Positions 26,429 to 35,566 are shown, counted from the first letter of the stretch. The stretch: DNA of 64,000 nt from Saprospiraceae bacterium (GCA_020627705.1 JAHDGJ010000009.1:91626-155625); one strand, 5' to 3'. A program made the numbers and translations. The notes: a model not told the origin generated them from the letters alone.

Positions 26429-26815
26429 TTACTTAAAACTATAAGTATAACTTACTCCATCCATTACAGGACCGCCCGTATTTGGATCTGTATTAAGTAG
26501 GGTAATGTCTACAGAAATTTCTTCTACCACTTCTTTCTTACCGCTGTCAAATGAAACAAAAATTTGACCTTTTTCACCTGGTGCTATCGGATCCATCGTC
26601 CAATCCAATGTCGTGCATTCACAGGCATCGACGATATCAATTTGAATGTTTTCGCTGCTGCTGTTGGTAAAGGTAAAAACGGTATCAATAATATTGCCTT
26701 TGGTGATTTGACCAAGCTCAATTTTTCTATGATCAAACTTCATATAATCCGTATTCTGACCAAAAACATTAGCCTGTAACATCAATCCTAAAACAAGTAC
26801 AAAGAAAATTCTCAT
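26429..26815 (-). CDS. DUF1573 domain protein
   Basis: This 128-residue secreted protein has a signal peptide (1-19, VFGQ) and a single Ig-like DUF1573 domain. The pattern is FDHRKIELGQITKGNIIDTVFTFTN followed by the conserved Cys pair of VDACECTTLDW. Members are common in Bacteroidota, usually periplasmic or surface, with unknown function. It ends 14 nt after convergent lepA. The next gene upstream on its strand is the giant SprB-repeat protein. Confidence 0.85.
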   Translation of the reverse strand: MRIFFVLVLGLMLQANVFGQNTDYMKFDHRKIELGQITKGNIIDTVFTFTNSSSENIQIDIVDACECTTLDWTMDPIAPGEKGQIFVSFDSGKKEVVEEISVDITLLNTDPNTGGPVMDGVSYTYSFK

Positions 26816-26861
26816 ACTACAAAATTAAAGTACTTTGATGACGAGAAGTTTTAAAGACTTG

Positions 26862-29800
26862 TTAATTATTGATGATTAATTTTTTTGCCCATTCTTGATT
26901 TTGATGGCTGACCTTTATCAAATAAATCCCTGAATTAAAATCTTGAACATTTATCTTGATCAATGAGTCGGATGGGTTTTGTTGATAAAGTAGCCTTCCT
27001 GTAAGATCATAGATTCCAATATTGTTGGGTATAAAATTGCCTTGACTAAGATCAATAAAGACAAATTCTCCAGCTGGATTAGGGTAGACCGAAATCTCAT
27101 TGGCTAACACTTCATTGTTGGAAGTTGTCGCTTCGACCACAAAAACAATTGACTCATAGGTACAACCGTTTTGATCGGTGACAATACATGTGTATTCTCC
27201 AGGTGCTAAGTTGTTTAAATCCTCCTCCATGCTCAGTAAGGATCCATTGAGATACCACTCATATGAATATGTAGGAGCGCCCCCTGAAGCCGTAATGTCA
27301 ATCGAACCATCCATAGAATTGGAAGTCGTAGAATTGAGTACAGTAAAATCAGAGATTAGTAAAACAGGAGGTTCAAATATTTCGAACGAATCATTTACAA
27401 CACAACCTCCTTCATCCAAAATCATAAAGTCATATGAGCCGGCCTCAATAAATTGTGGATCATAATTGACTGGAATCACAGAGGTTAATCCGGCACTAGA
27501 ACTTGATGTAATGTTGACAGATCCATCTTGGAAATTGAAGCAACTAACATCTGTGGTTTCGACTTCATAATCAATACTGTTTTCTACAGTCACATCGAAA
27601 CTGCACTGGGCCGTATTACCGTATTGATCTGTGGCTTGATATACCACGGTATAATCTCCTAATAGATGCAATTCACCTGAGGCTGGGCCTGAGATTAATT
27701 CTAGATCAACTGAGCAATTGTCGCTAGCGGTTGGGATCTCATAATGCGCGGAATCGCATTCAAAGCTAACGAAGTCGTTAGCGCACAAAATTTCTGGCTT
27801 GATGCTATCCAAAAGGGTAATTAATAGGGTGTCATAGGCAATGTTTCCACTTAAATCTTCTAATTGTATCGGGAATAATATGGAGTCTTGTACACAATCA
27901 AATGGTCCTGGATCGTAAGTGAATCCCAATAATTCGCAATCATCAAAACTGCCCAAATCAAACATGGAAGTGTCAACCATAGATGTCATTCCCATACTGT
28001 CCAGATACAAGCTAAAATCCTGCGCAACAATTGTTGGCAGTCCGTTGTCAGTATTCGAAAGCACAATTGAAGCAGATGCAGTACAATCATTTTGATCAGT
28101 AACCGTCACCGAGTACATGCCTTGCATGACATTGATAGTGTCTTCTATCATCTGATTGCTCCACAGGTAGTCATAGGGCATAGTTCCACCCAAGGGAAGA
28201 GCCGTAACTGTTCCTAAGGTCTGGCCATTGCAACCAGGAATTTGTACTACAGATGGTAGAATAAGTAAAGTGTCCGGTTGGTCTACTAGGATAGAATCTA
28301 CTTCGATAATACACTCTAAGGAATCAATGATTAACACAGAATAATATCCGGCCTCCAAAGAATCTATATCTTCTGTCGTTTGGCCGGTAGACCAAGTATA
28401 TGCCACTGGCCCAGAAGTCCCTTGAGTGCTTAAATCTATAGCTCCGTTTTCATCGTTAAAACACAAAATATCCGTTACAACAGATGATGCGGTCAAAACA
28501 TTTTCTGCCCCTACCTCCACAGTATCACTAATCATACAACCAAGGGAATCTGTTACGGTGGCGGTGTAGGTCCCAGGCGCCAATGAAAAGCGATCTGATC
28601 CATGCCCCCAAGTAAGAGTTAAAGGCCCTGTACCGCCCACAAAGGTCGAATCAATAAATCCATTATTAATCCCGTTGCAAGTGGCAGGGGTACTAAATAA
28701 ATCTAGAAAAAGAGGAATTGGATTATTAAGCTCAAAGCTGTCAATGAACGAGCAACCCAAAGCATCGGTGACACTTAAATGGTACATGCCATCTTCTAGG
28801 TTAAAAATGGTTGACGTGGAGTCACCGTTTGACCATGCGTAAGAATATAGTCCCGTTCCATTGGTAGCCAAGACGGAAATGATTCCTGTATTGTCTTCAA
28901 AGCAAAGCGGATCGACAATATTTAAAGTATCAACGATTATATTTCCTGAGTTTTCTGGTACAATTATTTCCAATTCAGCCTCGCAGAAGTTATCATCAGT
29001 TACTGTGATTTCATAAGTACCAGCACTTAATCCCGTTGTCTGTGTTCCAGTATCTCCATTGGACCAATCCAAATCCAGGGTACCCATTCCGCCAGAAACA
29101 AATACCTCAATTGCACCATTCATGTTACCACAAACGTCTGGTTGCACTTCTATGATATTGATTTCTATGCTGTCGGGTTGACTGATTTGGAATTCACTTG
29201 TACCTTGGCATCCCAATGCATCCGTGGCAGTAACGATATAACTGCCAGCTGTTAATCCGCTTTGTTGTGCTCCATTGAATCCATGTGACCAAGAGTATAC
29301 AACGCTTCCCACACTATTGCTTGCAATTACATTTAAAAAACCATCATCGTCTCCAAAGCAGTCTAGGTCATCTTGTTGTACAAGATTGATTCCTAAATTG
29401 CTGTTGTTTTTGTCTATAGTAACGCTTGAGGACCCTGTGCACATATTACTGTCTGTTACGGTAATTCCATAAGTTCCTGACGAAACATTATTTAATGAAG
29501 CCCCAGTATCGCCGTTGCTCCATAAGTATGTATATGGTTGGGTGCCATTTGTACCCATTACAGTGGCAGATCCATTACCAGCAAGGCAATCTTCATTAGA
29601 AATTCCTATGATGTTAATTCCTAACGGAAGAGGTTGTGCAATGCTAACAGTCGTAGATTCCGTGACATTAAGATTGTCTGTGACCGAAACGGTATGCACG
29701 CCAGCACTTAAATTGGTCGCTATTGCAGTAGTTTCTCCGTTTCCCCAAACAAAGGAATAGGGTGGTGCGCCGCCAGTAGCCGTGGCTTCAGCAGAACCAT

Positions 29801-30413
29801 CGCTTGCTCCATTGCAACTTGCATCATTTAGTTTGACAGCTGTGATGTCCAAAGTTGAAGCGCCAGTTAAAGTTCCAGAAACAGAGGTGTATCGTGCTCG
29901 ATCCCCTGAGGTACTTCCATTCCCGTTACTTATGAGGCCTGCGCCATAAAAAGTAATCGTTTCTCCATCTGGGCCATTTGGTGCTGTCCAATCGACGGTA
30001 TAAGAAATAGAGTTGCCAGAATCGAAAGGCTGCGCTGGTTGATGTTCGTGATATGCTCTTCCGCTAAACATACTTATAGAAGAATTTGCATCAGGATTTG
30101 ACATCGTCCCAACATTGATGTTGCTCGCATTTAATGCAACCCATTGAAATCCACCTTCGACTCCATTTCCATTCGGATTATTTACTGTAACCGTTATCGG
30201 ATAAGTAGTATTGGAAACGATGGAAGCAGGGAGTCCTGTGATCATAACCTCACCATCAAGAGAACTATTAGAACCTCCATGGCAGCTGCTACATACACCA
30301 TCGCCAGGAGCTCCGGTTCGTCCATTCGGTGGGTTCGAAGAGTTGGCAAGTAATACAATCGTGCTTAGGATAATGAATCCAGCTAATCTTGTTTTTTTTA
30401 GTTTTTGGAACAT
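26862..30413 (-). CDS. T9SS-exported SprB-repeat protein with CxxCH motif
   Basis: This 1183-residue secreted protein has a signal peptide (about 1-24). A short conserved segment follows, GRTGAPGDGVCSSCHGG, with a CxxCH haem-type motif at C41-H45. It leads into a choice-of-anchor-like beta domain (about 50-185). About eight canonical SprB repeats come next, recognised by blocks such as SNGDTGASLNN and SAGTYEITVTD. A HYR/Ig-like section and two divergent repeats follow. The last 80 residues are a T9SS sorting domain (SVYPNPAGEFVFIDL and GIYLIKVSHQNQ). It is probably displayed on the surface for adhesion or gliding. Confidence 0.9.
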   Translation of the reverse strand: MFQKLKKTRLAGFIILSTIVLLANSSNPPNGRTGAPGDGVCSSCHGGSNSSLDGEVMITGLPASIVSNTTYPITVTVNNPNGNGVEGGFQWVALNASNINVGTMSNPDANSSISMFSGRAYHEHQPAQPFDSGNSISYTVDWTAPNGPDGETITFYGAGLISNGNGSTSGDRARYTSVSGTLTGASTLDITAVKLNDASCNGASDGSAEATATGGAPPYSFVWGNGETTAIATNLSAGVHTVSVTDNLNVTESTTVSIAQPLPLGINIIGISNEDCLAGNGSATVMGTNGTQPYTYLWSNGDTGASLNNVSSGTYGITVTDSNMCTGSSSVTIDKNNSNLGINLVQQDDLDCFGDDDGFLNVIASNSVGSVVYSWSHGFNGAQQSGLTAGSYIVTATDALGCQGTSEFQISQPDSIEINIIEVQPDVCGNMNGAIEVFVSGGMGTLDLDWSNGDTGTQTTGLSAGTYEITVTDDNFCEAELEIIVPENSGNIIVDTLNIVDPLCFEDNTGIISVLATNGTGLYSYAWSNGDSTSTIFNLEDGMYHLSVTDALGCSFIDSFELNNPIPLFLDLFSTPATCNGINNGFIDSTFVGGTGPLTLTWGHGSDRFSLAPGTYTATVTDSLGCMISDTVEVGAENVLTASSVVTDILCFNDENGAIDLSTQGTSGPVAYTWSTGQTTEDIDSLEAGYYSVLIIDSLECIIEVDSILVDQPDTLLILPSVVQIPGCNGQTLGTVTALPLGGTMPYDYLWSNQMIEDTINVMQGMYSVTVTDQNDCTASASIVLSNTDNGLPTIVAQDFSLYLDSMGMTSMVDTSMFDLGSFDDCELLGFTYDPGPFDCVQDSILFPIQLEDLSGNIAYDTLLITLLDSIKPEILCANDFVSFECDSAHYEIPTASDNCSVDLELISGPASGELHLLGDYTVVYQATDQYGNTAQCSFDVTVENSIDYEVETTDVSCFNFQDGSVNITSSSSAGLTSVIPVNYDPQFIEAGSYDFMILDEGGCVVNDSFEIFEPPVLLISDFTVLNSTTSNSMDGSIDITASGGAPTYSYEWYLNGSLLSMEEDLNNLAPGEYTCIVTDQNGCTYESIVFVVEATTSNNEVLANEISVYPNPAGEFVFIDLSQGNFIPNNIGIYDLTGRLLYQQNPSDSLIKINVQDFNSGIYLIKVSHQNQEWAKKLIINN

Positions 30414-30580
30414 AAAAACAGTGCTTTAATAAGAAAATGCCAATACTCTGGAATGTCTATAATTCTTACCCTTTTGAGTTCGCCAAAATTAACTAAACAA
30501 TTTGAGACATTTCACCATCCAATTTGACAATCGATACGTTTCGAAGGGAGAATGGATTTTGAAGAGCTAGAAAATTTAAA

Positions 30581-31534
30581 CTAGTCAAACAGTAAATCAA
30601 TGAAAGCCTTTCTGTTAAAGAGTTGTAATTGTTCCATACCCTCACCAACTCCAATATATTTAATAGGAATTTTAAATTGATCTGAGATGCCCAAAACCAC
30701 ACCTCCTTTTGCCGTCCCATCCAATTTGGTTAGCGCAATAGCACTAACATCTGTTGCTTCTGTAAAGGCTTTGGCTTGTTCGATAGCATTTTGACCAGTA
30801 CTTGCGTCCAAGACAAGCAATACTTCATGAGGCGCTCCAGGTAAAATTTTATCTATGGATTTTTTGATTTTGCTCAATTCTTCCATCAAATGTTTCTTGG
30901 TGTGTAAACGACCTGCAGTATCTACAATGCACACATCAAGCGATTTATTTTGTGCAAATTGGACTGCTTCATAAGCCACGGCTGCTGGATCAGTATTCAT
31001 GCCTTTTGAGAAAAACTCTGTTTCAGCACGATCAGACCAAATCTCGAGTTGGTCTACAGCCGCTGCTCTAAAAGTATCTCCAGCTCCAAGTACCACACTG
31101 TGTCCATTTTTTTTATACTGATGCGCGATTTTACCAATGGTTGTTGTTTTCCCAACACCATTCACTCCAACGACTAAAAGAACATGAGGTTTTTGTTCTT
31201 CGGGAAAACTAAAAGCGGTTAGATCTTCAGTATTGTTTTCACTTAGTATTAGAGAGATTTCGTTTTTTAATATCGAATTGAGATCTGCTGTATTTAAGTA
31301 TTTGTCTTTTTTAACCCTTTGCTCTAAGCGATCTATAATTTTAACCGTAGTATCTAGTCCTACATCAGAACTTATAAGGATTTCTTCCAAATCATCTAAA
31401 AAACTTTCATCTACTGTAGACTTACCAGCCACGGCTTTGGATAATTTGCTAAAGAATCCTTCTTTGGTTTTTTCTAAACCTTTGTTAAGATCTTCCTTTT
31501 TCTCGCGGGAAAAATATTTTTTAAAAAAGCTCAT
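30581..31534 (-). CDS. ftsY: Signal recognition particle receptor FtsY
   Basis: This 317-residue SRP GTPase has an acidic/lysine-rich N-terminal part, the helical N domain and the G domain. The G1 motif is GVNGVGKTTT, followed by DTFRAAA, the DTAGR G3, TKLDGTAKGG and the closing GVGEGMEQL. It docks SRP-bound ribosomes to the inner membrane. It is last in the cluster rpmB-rpmG-DUF4295-ftsY, an arrangement typical of Bacteroidota. An intrinsic terminator lies between DUF4295 and ftsY, so ftsY may be partly uncoupled from the ribosomal genes. Confidence 0.95.
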   Translation of the reverse strand: MSFFKKYFSREKKEDLNKGLEKTKEGFFSKLSKAVAGKSTVDESFLDDLEEILISSDVGLDTTVKIIDRLEQRVKKDKYLNTADLNSILKNEISLILSENNTEDLTAFSFPEEQKPHVLLVVGVNGVGKTTTIGKIAHQYKKNGHSVVLGAGDTFRAAAVDQLEIWSDRAETEFFSKGMNTDPAAVAYEAVQFAQNKSLDVCIVDTAGRLHTKKHLMEELSKIKKSIDKILPGAPHEVLLVLDASTGQNAIEQAKAFTEATDVSAIALTKLDGTAKGGVVLGISDQFKIPIKYIGVGEGMEQLQLFNRKAFIDLLFD

Positions 31535-31554
31535 CTAAATAGGGCAGAGGTTAT

Positions 31555-31583
31555 AAAAACAAAAGGCTACCATTTTGGTAGCC
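31555..31583 (-). terminator. Intrinsic terminator or attenuator between DUF4295 and ftsY
   Basis: On the minus strand AGGCTACC and GGTAGCCT form a perfect 8-bp stem around an AAAAT-type loop, followed by TTTTGTTTTT. It lies directly upstream of ftsY, so it ends or attenuates the ribosomal-protein transcript before ftsY. Confidence 0.7.
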
Positions 31584-31590
31584 TGCTGAA

Positions 31591-31767
31591 TTACTTATTG
31601 TTGGCAAAGAACTCTTTTACCTTGTCTTTGTGAATCATCACTTCCTTGTAACTGTATTTTCCAGTTTCAGGATTCTTGATACTTTGAACCACTTTGACAA
31701 AATCTCGTCCTGATCCAGCATTTGCAGCTCTTTGTGCTACCCGGGCGTTTTTCGATACTTTAGCCAT
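31591..31767 (-). CDS. DUF4295 family small basic protein
   Basis: This 58-residue basic protein begins MAKVSKNARVAQRAANAGSG and ends KDKVKEFFANNK. It is a Bacteroidota-specific small protein always found next to L33 and L28, and is probably associated with the ribosome. It begins 2 nt after the rpmG stop, so it is translationally linked. I read it directly from the minus strand. Confidence 0.88.
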   Translation of the reverse strand: MAKVSKNARVAQRAANAGSGRDFVKVVQSIKNPETGKYSYKEVMIHKDKVKEFFANNK

Positions 31768-31769
31768 TA

Positions 31770-31958
31770 TTATTTAATTTCTTTGTGAACAGTATATTTC
31801 TTTAAAATAGGATTATATTTTTTAAGTTCCATTCTGTCTGGAGTATTTTTCCTATTTTTTTGCGTCACGTATCTAGAAGTACCTGGCATGCCAGTGCTTT
31901 TGTGCTCTGTACATTCTAGTATAACTTGAATTCTATTTCCTTTTGCTTTCTTTGCCAT
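31770..31958 (-). CDS. rpmG: 50S ribosomal protein L33
   Basis: This 62-residue protein begins with the L33 block [20 protein letters not shown]. It ends with the [18 protein letters not shown] signature. The zinc-ribbon cysteine pairs are absent (only one Cys), so it is the zinc-independent form. It lies 11 nt downstream of rpmB and upstream of DUF4295. Confidence 0.95.
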   Translation of the reverse strand: MAKKAKGNRIQVILECTEHKSTGMPGTSRYVTQKNRKNTPDRMELKKYNPILKKYTVHKEIK

Positions 31959-31970
31959 AACTTATATGGT

Positions 31971-32219
31971 TTACAGTTGTACTCCGTGATTAATACCTTT
32001 TGATTCTAATTTCTTAAGATATTCGTAGAGACCTAATTTATTAATAGTTCTTAAAGCCTTGCTCGAAATTTTTAGAGTAACCCATTTATCCACTTCAGGG
32101 ATGTAAAACTTTTTGGTATGAAGATTAGGAAGAAATCTTCTTTTTGTTCTACGTTTTGAGTGCGAAACATTATTTCCGCTGATAGGCCTTTTTCCAGTTA
32201 GTACACAAATTCTTGACAT
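31971..32219 (-). CDS. rpmB: 50S ribosomal protein L28
   Basis: This 82-residue protein shows L28 motifs: [33 protein letters not shown] and the conserved [12 protein letters not shown]. It is the first gene of the L28-L33-DUF4295 operon. A -7 box lies about 40 nt upstream. Standard length, no unusual features. Confidence 0.95.
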   Translation of the reverse strand: MSRICVLTGKRPISGNNVSHSKRRTKRRFLPNLHTKKFYIPEVDKWVTLKISSKALRTINKLGLYEYLKKLESKGINHGVQL

Positions 32220-32259
32220 GTCTGTATTTTAGGACGGTTGTCTAATTCAAATAAGAGCG

Positions 32260-32267
32260 CAAAAGTA
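32260..32267 (-). promoter_or_regulatory. Possible -7 box for the rpmB operon
   Basis: On the minus strand this reads TACTTTTG, matching TAnnTTTG, and lies 40 nt before the rpmB start. No clear -33 TTG was found. Confidence 0.4.
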
Positions 32268-32295
32268 AGGGATTTATTGATAAAAAGTATTAAAT

Positions 32296-32327
32296 GACAA
32301 AAAAAAGGGTGAGAAAATCTCACCCTT
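32296..32327 (-). terminator. Intrinsic terminator after the outer membrane protein gene
   Basis: GGGTGAGA-AAA-TCTCACCC is a strong stem, followed on the minus strand by a run of eight T. It lies 10 nt past the stop codon of the frameshifted barrel gene. Confidence 0.82.
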
Positions 32328-32337
32328 CTCATATTAA

Positions 32338-32921
32338 TTAATCTTCTAAAAATCCTCTTCGATAACCTAGGTGTATAATCAATCCACCTAATCCTCCACT
32401 TTCAGTAGTGGTACCCGCAACATCAAAAGAAAACTTAGTAGGAAGCATATAATCGATTCCTATTAAAACGCCGTTTAATTCGATACCAGCTTCTAACCCA
32501 AGTCCAAAACCTGTACTAGAAAGTCCTTCCGATACAACTTGTCCATTAACCGTTACTTCTGGTGTAGTCAATCTTGCTGCACCAACCGTTAGACCAACAT
32601 AAGGTGAAACTCCTCCTGGGTTCACTCTATACAATCCTTTTACCCCAAAAAGTTCTAGTCCATAGTTATCGGTAATGATGCCTTCTCCTCCCAAAATAGC
32701 AGACATACCCCAACACCAATTTTTGGCTTCTCAGGATCCAAATGATACAATGCATCCAAATCGTAAACTAATCCACCCTTTACATTAAATTGATCTGCAC
32801 CGTCACCTACGCCGTCACCACCAGGTAAGATCCATCCCAATTGCCCAGAGGCACTAAATTTTTGCGCGCTTGCCGTTAATCCAAAAGAAAACAAACAAAC
32901 TAATAGAAGTAATTTTTTCAT
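32338..32921 (-). pseudogene. Outer membrane beta-barrel protein, frameshifted
   Basis: Two overlapping frames make one protein of about 194 residues. The first (32921 to about 32700) gives a signal peptide (1-19, ASAQ) and barrel strands up to KPKIGVGV. The second (to 32338) continues with MSAILGGEGIITDNYGLELFGVKG and ends in HLGYRRGFLED. The break falls at the GGGGT run near 32706-32710. One extra base there restores a continuous frame (VGG-MSAILGG). It may be a real frameshift mutation, phase variation at a short homopolymer, or an assembly error. The second half is still well conserved as a porin-like barrel. Function unknown. Confidence 0.75.
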
Positions 32922-33036
32922 ATATAAATAAATTTTATTTGATATGAATATACATAGTCAGAGCTTTAATAGTATACTTCAAATAAAGAAAAGCCAAACG
33001 TGTTGTTTTTTGCGATGAACGTACAATTTGAATGGA

Positions 33037-34536
33037 TTAATGGTTGTATCGAACGCCAATATTTATGGTTTGGGCATTGCCGTCGTTTTGCTCTAAAAAT
33101 TGATTGTCAAACCAAGTGGTTAAAAGTTCGAGCTCTAATTGCGGGGTAAATTGATATTTAAACCCTGCTCCGATTTGTACAAAATAGTCAAAAGCACTTC
33201 CCCAGAACGGAGAGTAACCAGAAAGGAAGTAGGTACTTATTTTTTGCGTAGGTACATAACTCAATATAAGCATGATCGGGGTTGAGAATCGATTGCTATA
33301 TCCTTCATTAGAGTTTCCAATATCTTCCACTAGGAGATCGATTTCGGTAAAAAGTGAGAATTTATCTTTGATACTGAAATCATTAAAAAATTGCGTATTC
33401 CAAATAGGTCCTTGCCATTCAAGGAATAAAAGTTGGGCGTTTCCCTCTAGATCGGCGCCCAGCGGAAAAAGAAAGGTGCTTTGAATAGAAAAATTTTCCC
33501 ATTTTGGAACTGGGGCATATCTGATCATTGGGCCGATTCCTGTGAATCTTTGTCTTTTGTTAGGTGTCGAGTTGAAAATGCTAAATGGCGTAGAGTCTCC
33601 AAAATGTTGCGTGGTCATCCTAAATCTACTTTGAAGACCAACATTTAATCTGTGGTTTAGTCCATATAAAGCCGAATAAATGGTCGTAAAATAAGTGCTT
33701 CGAACATCATTTATGGTCTGGCTGTACAGGTTATTGAAAGCCTTAAATTCATACGTTCCTTTTGGAATAGTAGAAGAAACGATATATCGGTATTGATTTG
33801 TAGAATTGAGAGTATTTTGTTTTGATGAGGTGGTGTTTAGGCTCCAGTCGTAGGGGAGATACTTTATTTTGCTTTCTGAAGAAAAATTTAATCCGCTTAA
33901 GCTGTTAATTAGCTCAATCCTTTCTTTTGTATTTTTCCCAAAATCATCTTTGTACCAATCCAAAATTTTAGATACAAAAAGATTTTCTCCTTTGGCATAA
34001 ATAAAAGAGGCGTCGCTTAAGGCCAGCTTGCTTTGCTTATCTAGATCTTGATCGATTTCTTTCGTGTTGAATGCTCGAGGAAACATTTTAGGGCATCCCT
34101 TCGCGCCACAAATCAAGGCAAAATGCATTCTCGGATCTGGGTATGTGTCAAAAAGAAGTTTTTCAAAATCGTTTAGTGAAAAGTTTCTATCTCCGACAAT
34201 AATTTTTTGTCGAGTGAAGAAACCCGGGATATCTTGAACAGAGCTTCTAACATTGGTTTTAATTATTTCGCTTATAACCGCAAAATTATAAGCGTTGATC
34301 CAAGTGGCCTTGTCAATATTTGGCTGAGTCCAATCCACTTTCCATTGCTTCATGTTTTCTTGATACCATTCCAAGTCTTTTAAGCTCATCTTATCGTAAT
34401 CCACTAAGCCCTCCTCAACATGGTTCTGCACAAACACATCCCATTTTTCATTGAATGAATGGAAAGGATCTTGAGCATTTATAGGCAAGTAGAAACCAAT
34501 AAAAAGAGCAATAAGAAATACTTGATATTTTCGCAT
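33037..34536 (-). CDS. DUF547 domain fused to an outer-membrane barrel-like region
   Basis: This 499-residue protein has a signal peptide (1-21, INAQ). A DUF547 domain follows (about 25-230) with ATWINAYNFAVI, SLNDFEKLLFDTYPDPRMHFALICGAKGCP and ILDWYKDDFG. About 250 residues of alternating aromatic strands resembling an outer-membrane barrel come next, ending in TINIGVRYNH. DUF547 proteins are usually about 250 residues and stand alone. The fusion is the odd feature. DUF547 has a suspected catalytic Cys-His arrangement, but its activity is unproven. The protein probably sits in the outer membrane with DUF547 facing the periplasm. Confidence 0.75.
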   Translation of the reverse strand: MRKYQVFLIALFIGFYLPINAQDPFHSFNEKWDVFVQNHVEEGLVDYDKMSLKDLEWYQENMKQWKVDWTQPNIDKATWINAYNFAVISEIIKTNVRSSVQDIPGFFTRQKIIVGDRNFSLNDFEKLLFDTYPDPRMHFALICGAKGCPKMFPRAFNTKEIDQDLDKQSKLALSDASFIYAKGENLFVSKILDWYKDDFGKNTKERIELINSLSGLNFSSESKIKYLPYDWSLNTTSSKQNTLNSTNQYRYIVSSTIPKGTYEFKAFNNLYSQTINDVRSTYFTTIYSALYGLNHRLNVGLQSRFRMTTQHFGDSTPFSIFNSTPNKRQRFTGIGPMIRYAPVPKWENFSIQSTFLFPLGADLEGNAQLLFLEWQGPIWNTQFFNDFSIKDKFSLFTEIDLLVEDIGNSNEGYSNRFSTPIMLILSYVPTQKISTYFLSGYSPFWGSAFDYFVQIGAGFKYQFTPQLELELLTTWFDNQFLEQNDGNAQTINIGVRYNH

Positions 34537-34658
34537 GGGGTCAATTTATCCAATCAAAAGTAATCAAGTGGTCAAAAAGTTTTTGATATCAGCGGATTAA
34601 GATAAAAACAGTCTTGGGCGTAACAATTGGTGTTGTAAAAAGTGGAATTCAATGCAGT

Positions 34659-35195
34659 TTAAAACGCATAACCTATAGAAAAATCACTTTGGAATCCGGA
34701 ACCATCTGCGTCAATATCAATAGAGCCTTGAGCGGCAATGGATAAACTGATGCTGATTTTCTCTTTTACGATAGTTGAAAATCCGAGACCTGCATGAGCG
34801 ATAACAATTCCGGCTGACGAACCGCGGTCTGCGTCAAAAGGTTGGCCTAAAAAGACTACATTATTTACTGTTTTGAATTTGGCATATCCAAAGCCTGTTT
34901 TGACAAATATTCCTTTGAAAACATTTGATGGATAAAATTTTAAACTGGGTTGAATGATTACAAACCTCCAAAAATCTTCCTCTCCAAAAGTAATATTTCC
35001 AGCAAGTGAAAAACGTTTGCTCATTTTAGCTTCTGCACCCAAACCATAAGAAACGAAGGCCTCGTCAAAAGAATCAATACTGTTGTATGCTGAAATTAAA
35101 TTAAAGTTTAAGGAAGGCTTAGTCTGAATTGTTTCAGTTGACTGGGCAGATGCAAAGAATGATGTAAAAAGGAATATTGGAAATAAGTATTTCAT
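34659..35195 (-). CDS. Small outer membrane beta-barrel protein
   Basis: From the ATG at 35195 this is a 178-residue protein with a signal peptide (MKYLFPIFLFTSFFASAQ). The next ATG upstream adds 16 residues before the signal and is not supported. Strand-like segments alternate (RFSLAGNITFGEEDFWRFV, GSSAGIVIAHAGLGFST) and the chain ends in IGYAF, a typical C-terminal barrel signature with Phe. It belongs with small Bacteroidota OM proteins of unknown function. It lies after the 35-kb repeat region. Confidence 0.8.
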   Translation of the reverse strand: MKYLFPIFLFTSFFASAQSTETIQTKPSLNFNLISAYNSIDSFDEAFVSYGLGAEAKMSKRFSLAGNITFGEEDFWRFVIIQPSLKFYPSNVFKGIFVKTGFGYAKFKTVNNVVFLGQPFDADRGSSAGIVIAHAGLGFSTIVKEKISISLSIAAQGSIDIDADGSGFQSDFSIGYAF

Positions 35196-35363
35196 ATTAT
35201 AATGATTATATGGAACAGAAAAATATCTACAATCTAGATACAACCGAACCTATAAAATGTTGCTTTGGGAAGAAAAATATTTTTGCAAAGAAGACGAATA
35301 GGAGATTTTGAGAAAATAGACAGCCTATAACAAGCAGAAATTAAAAGCCAAATGATATTCAAA

Positions 35364-35439
35364 GGAGTGCCTTCGGCGATCCTTCAGTGGACCGAGGTCA
35401 AAATAGAAAGCCATATTGCTGCGCAATATTTTGGCTTTT
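35364..35439. repeat. 76-bp structured repeat, copy 1
   Basis: The copy begins GGAGTGCCTTCGGCGATCC, a hairpin in which GGA and GCC pair with TCC and GGC. It continues through CCGAGGTCAAAA, then a second hairpin (TATTGC-TGC-GCAATA inside AAAGCC/GGCTTT). It is identical to copy 2 at 35491-35566. The hairpin head and the CCGAGGTCAAAA tail recur in the 63.6-64.0 kb array. The second hairpin resembles a bidirectional terminator. Confidence 0.9.
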
Positions 35440-35490
35440 GGTTGAACTAAAGGTCAATCAATAAATCAAAGAAATGTGGAAATGAAAAGA

Positions 35491-35566
35491 GGAGTGCCTT
35501 CGGCGATCCTTCAGTGGACCGAGGTCAAAATAGAAAGCCATATTGCTGCGCAATATTTTGGCTTTT
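35491..35566. repeat. 76-bp structured repeat, copy 2
   Basis: This is an exact copy of 35364-35439, 127 bp downstream, with unrelated sequence between. It is followed by TTTTTT, so the second hairpin could act as an intrinsic terminator on the plus strand. It sits in the 681-nt gene-free stretch between the barrel gene at 35195 and the DUF2911 gene at 35925. Confidence 0.9.
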
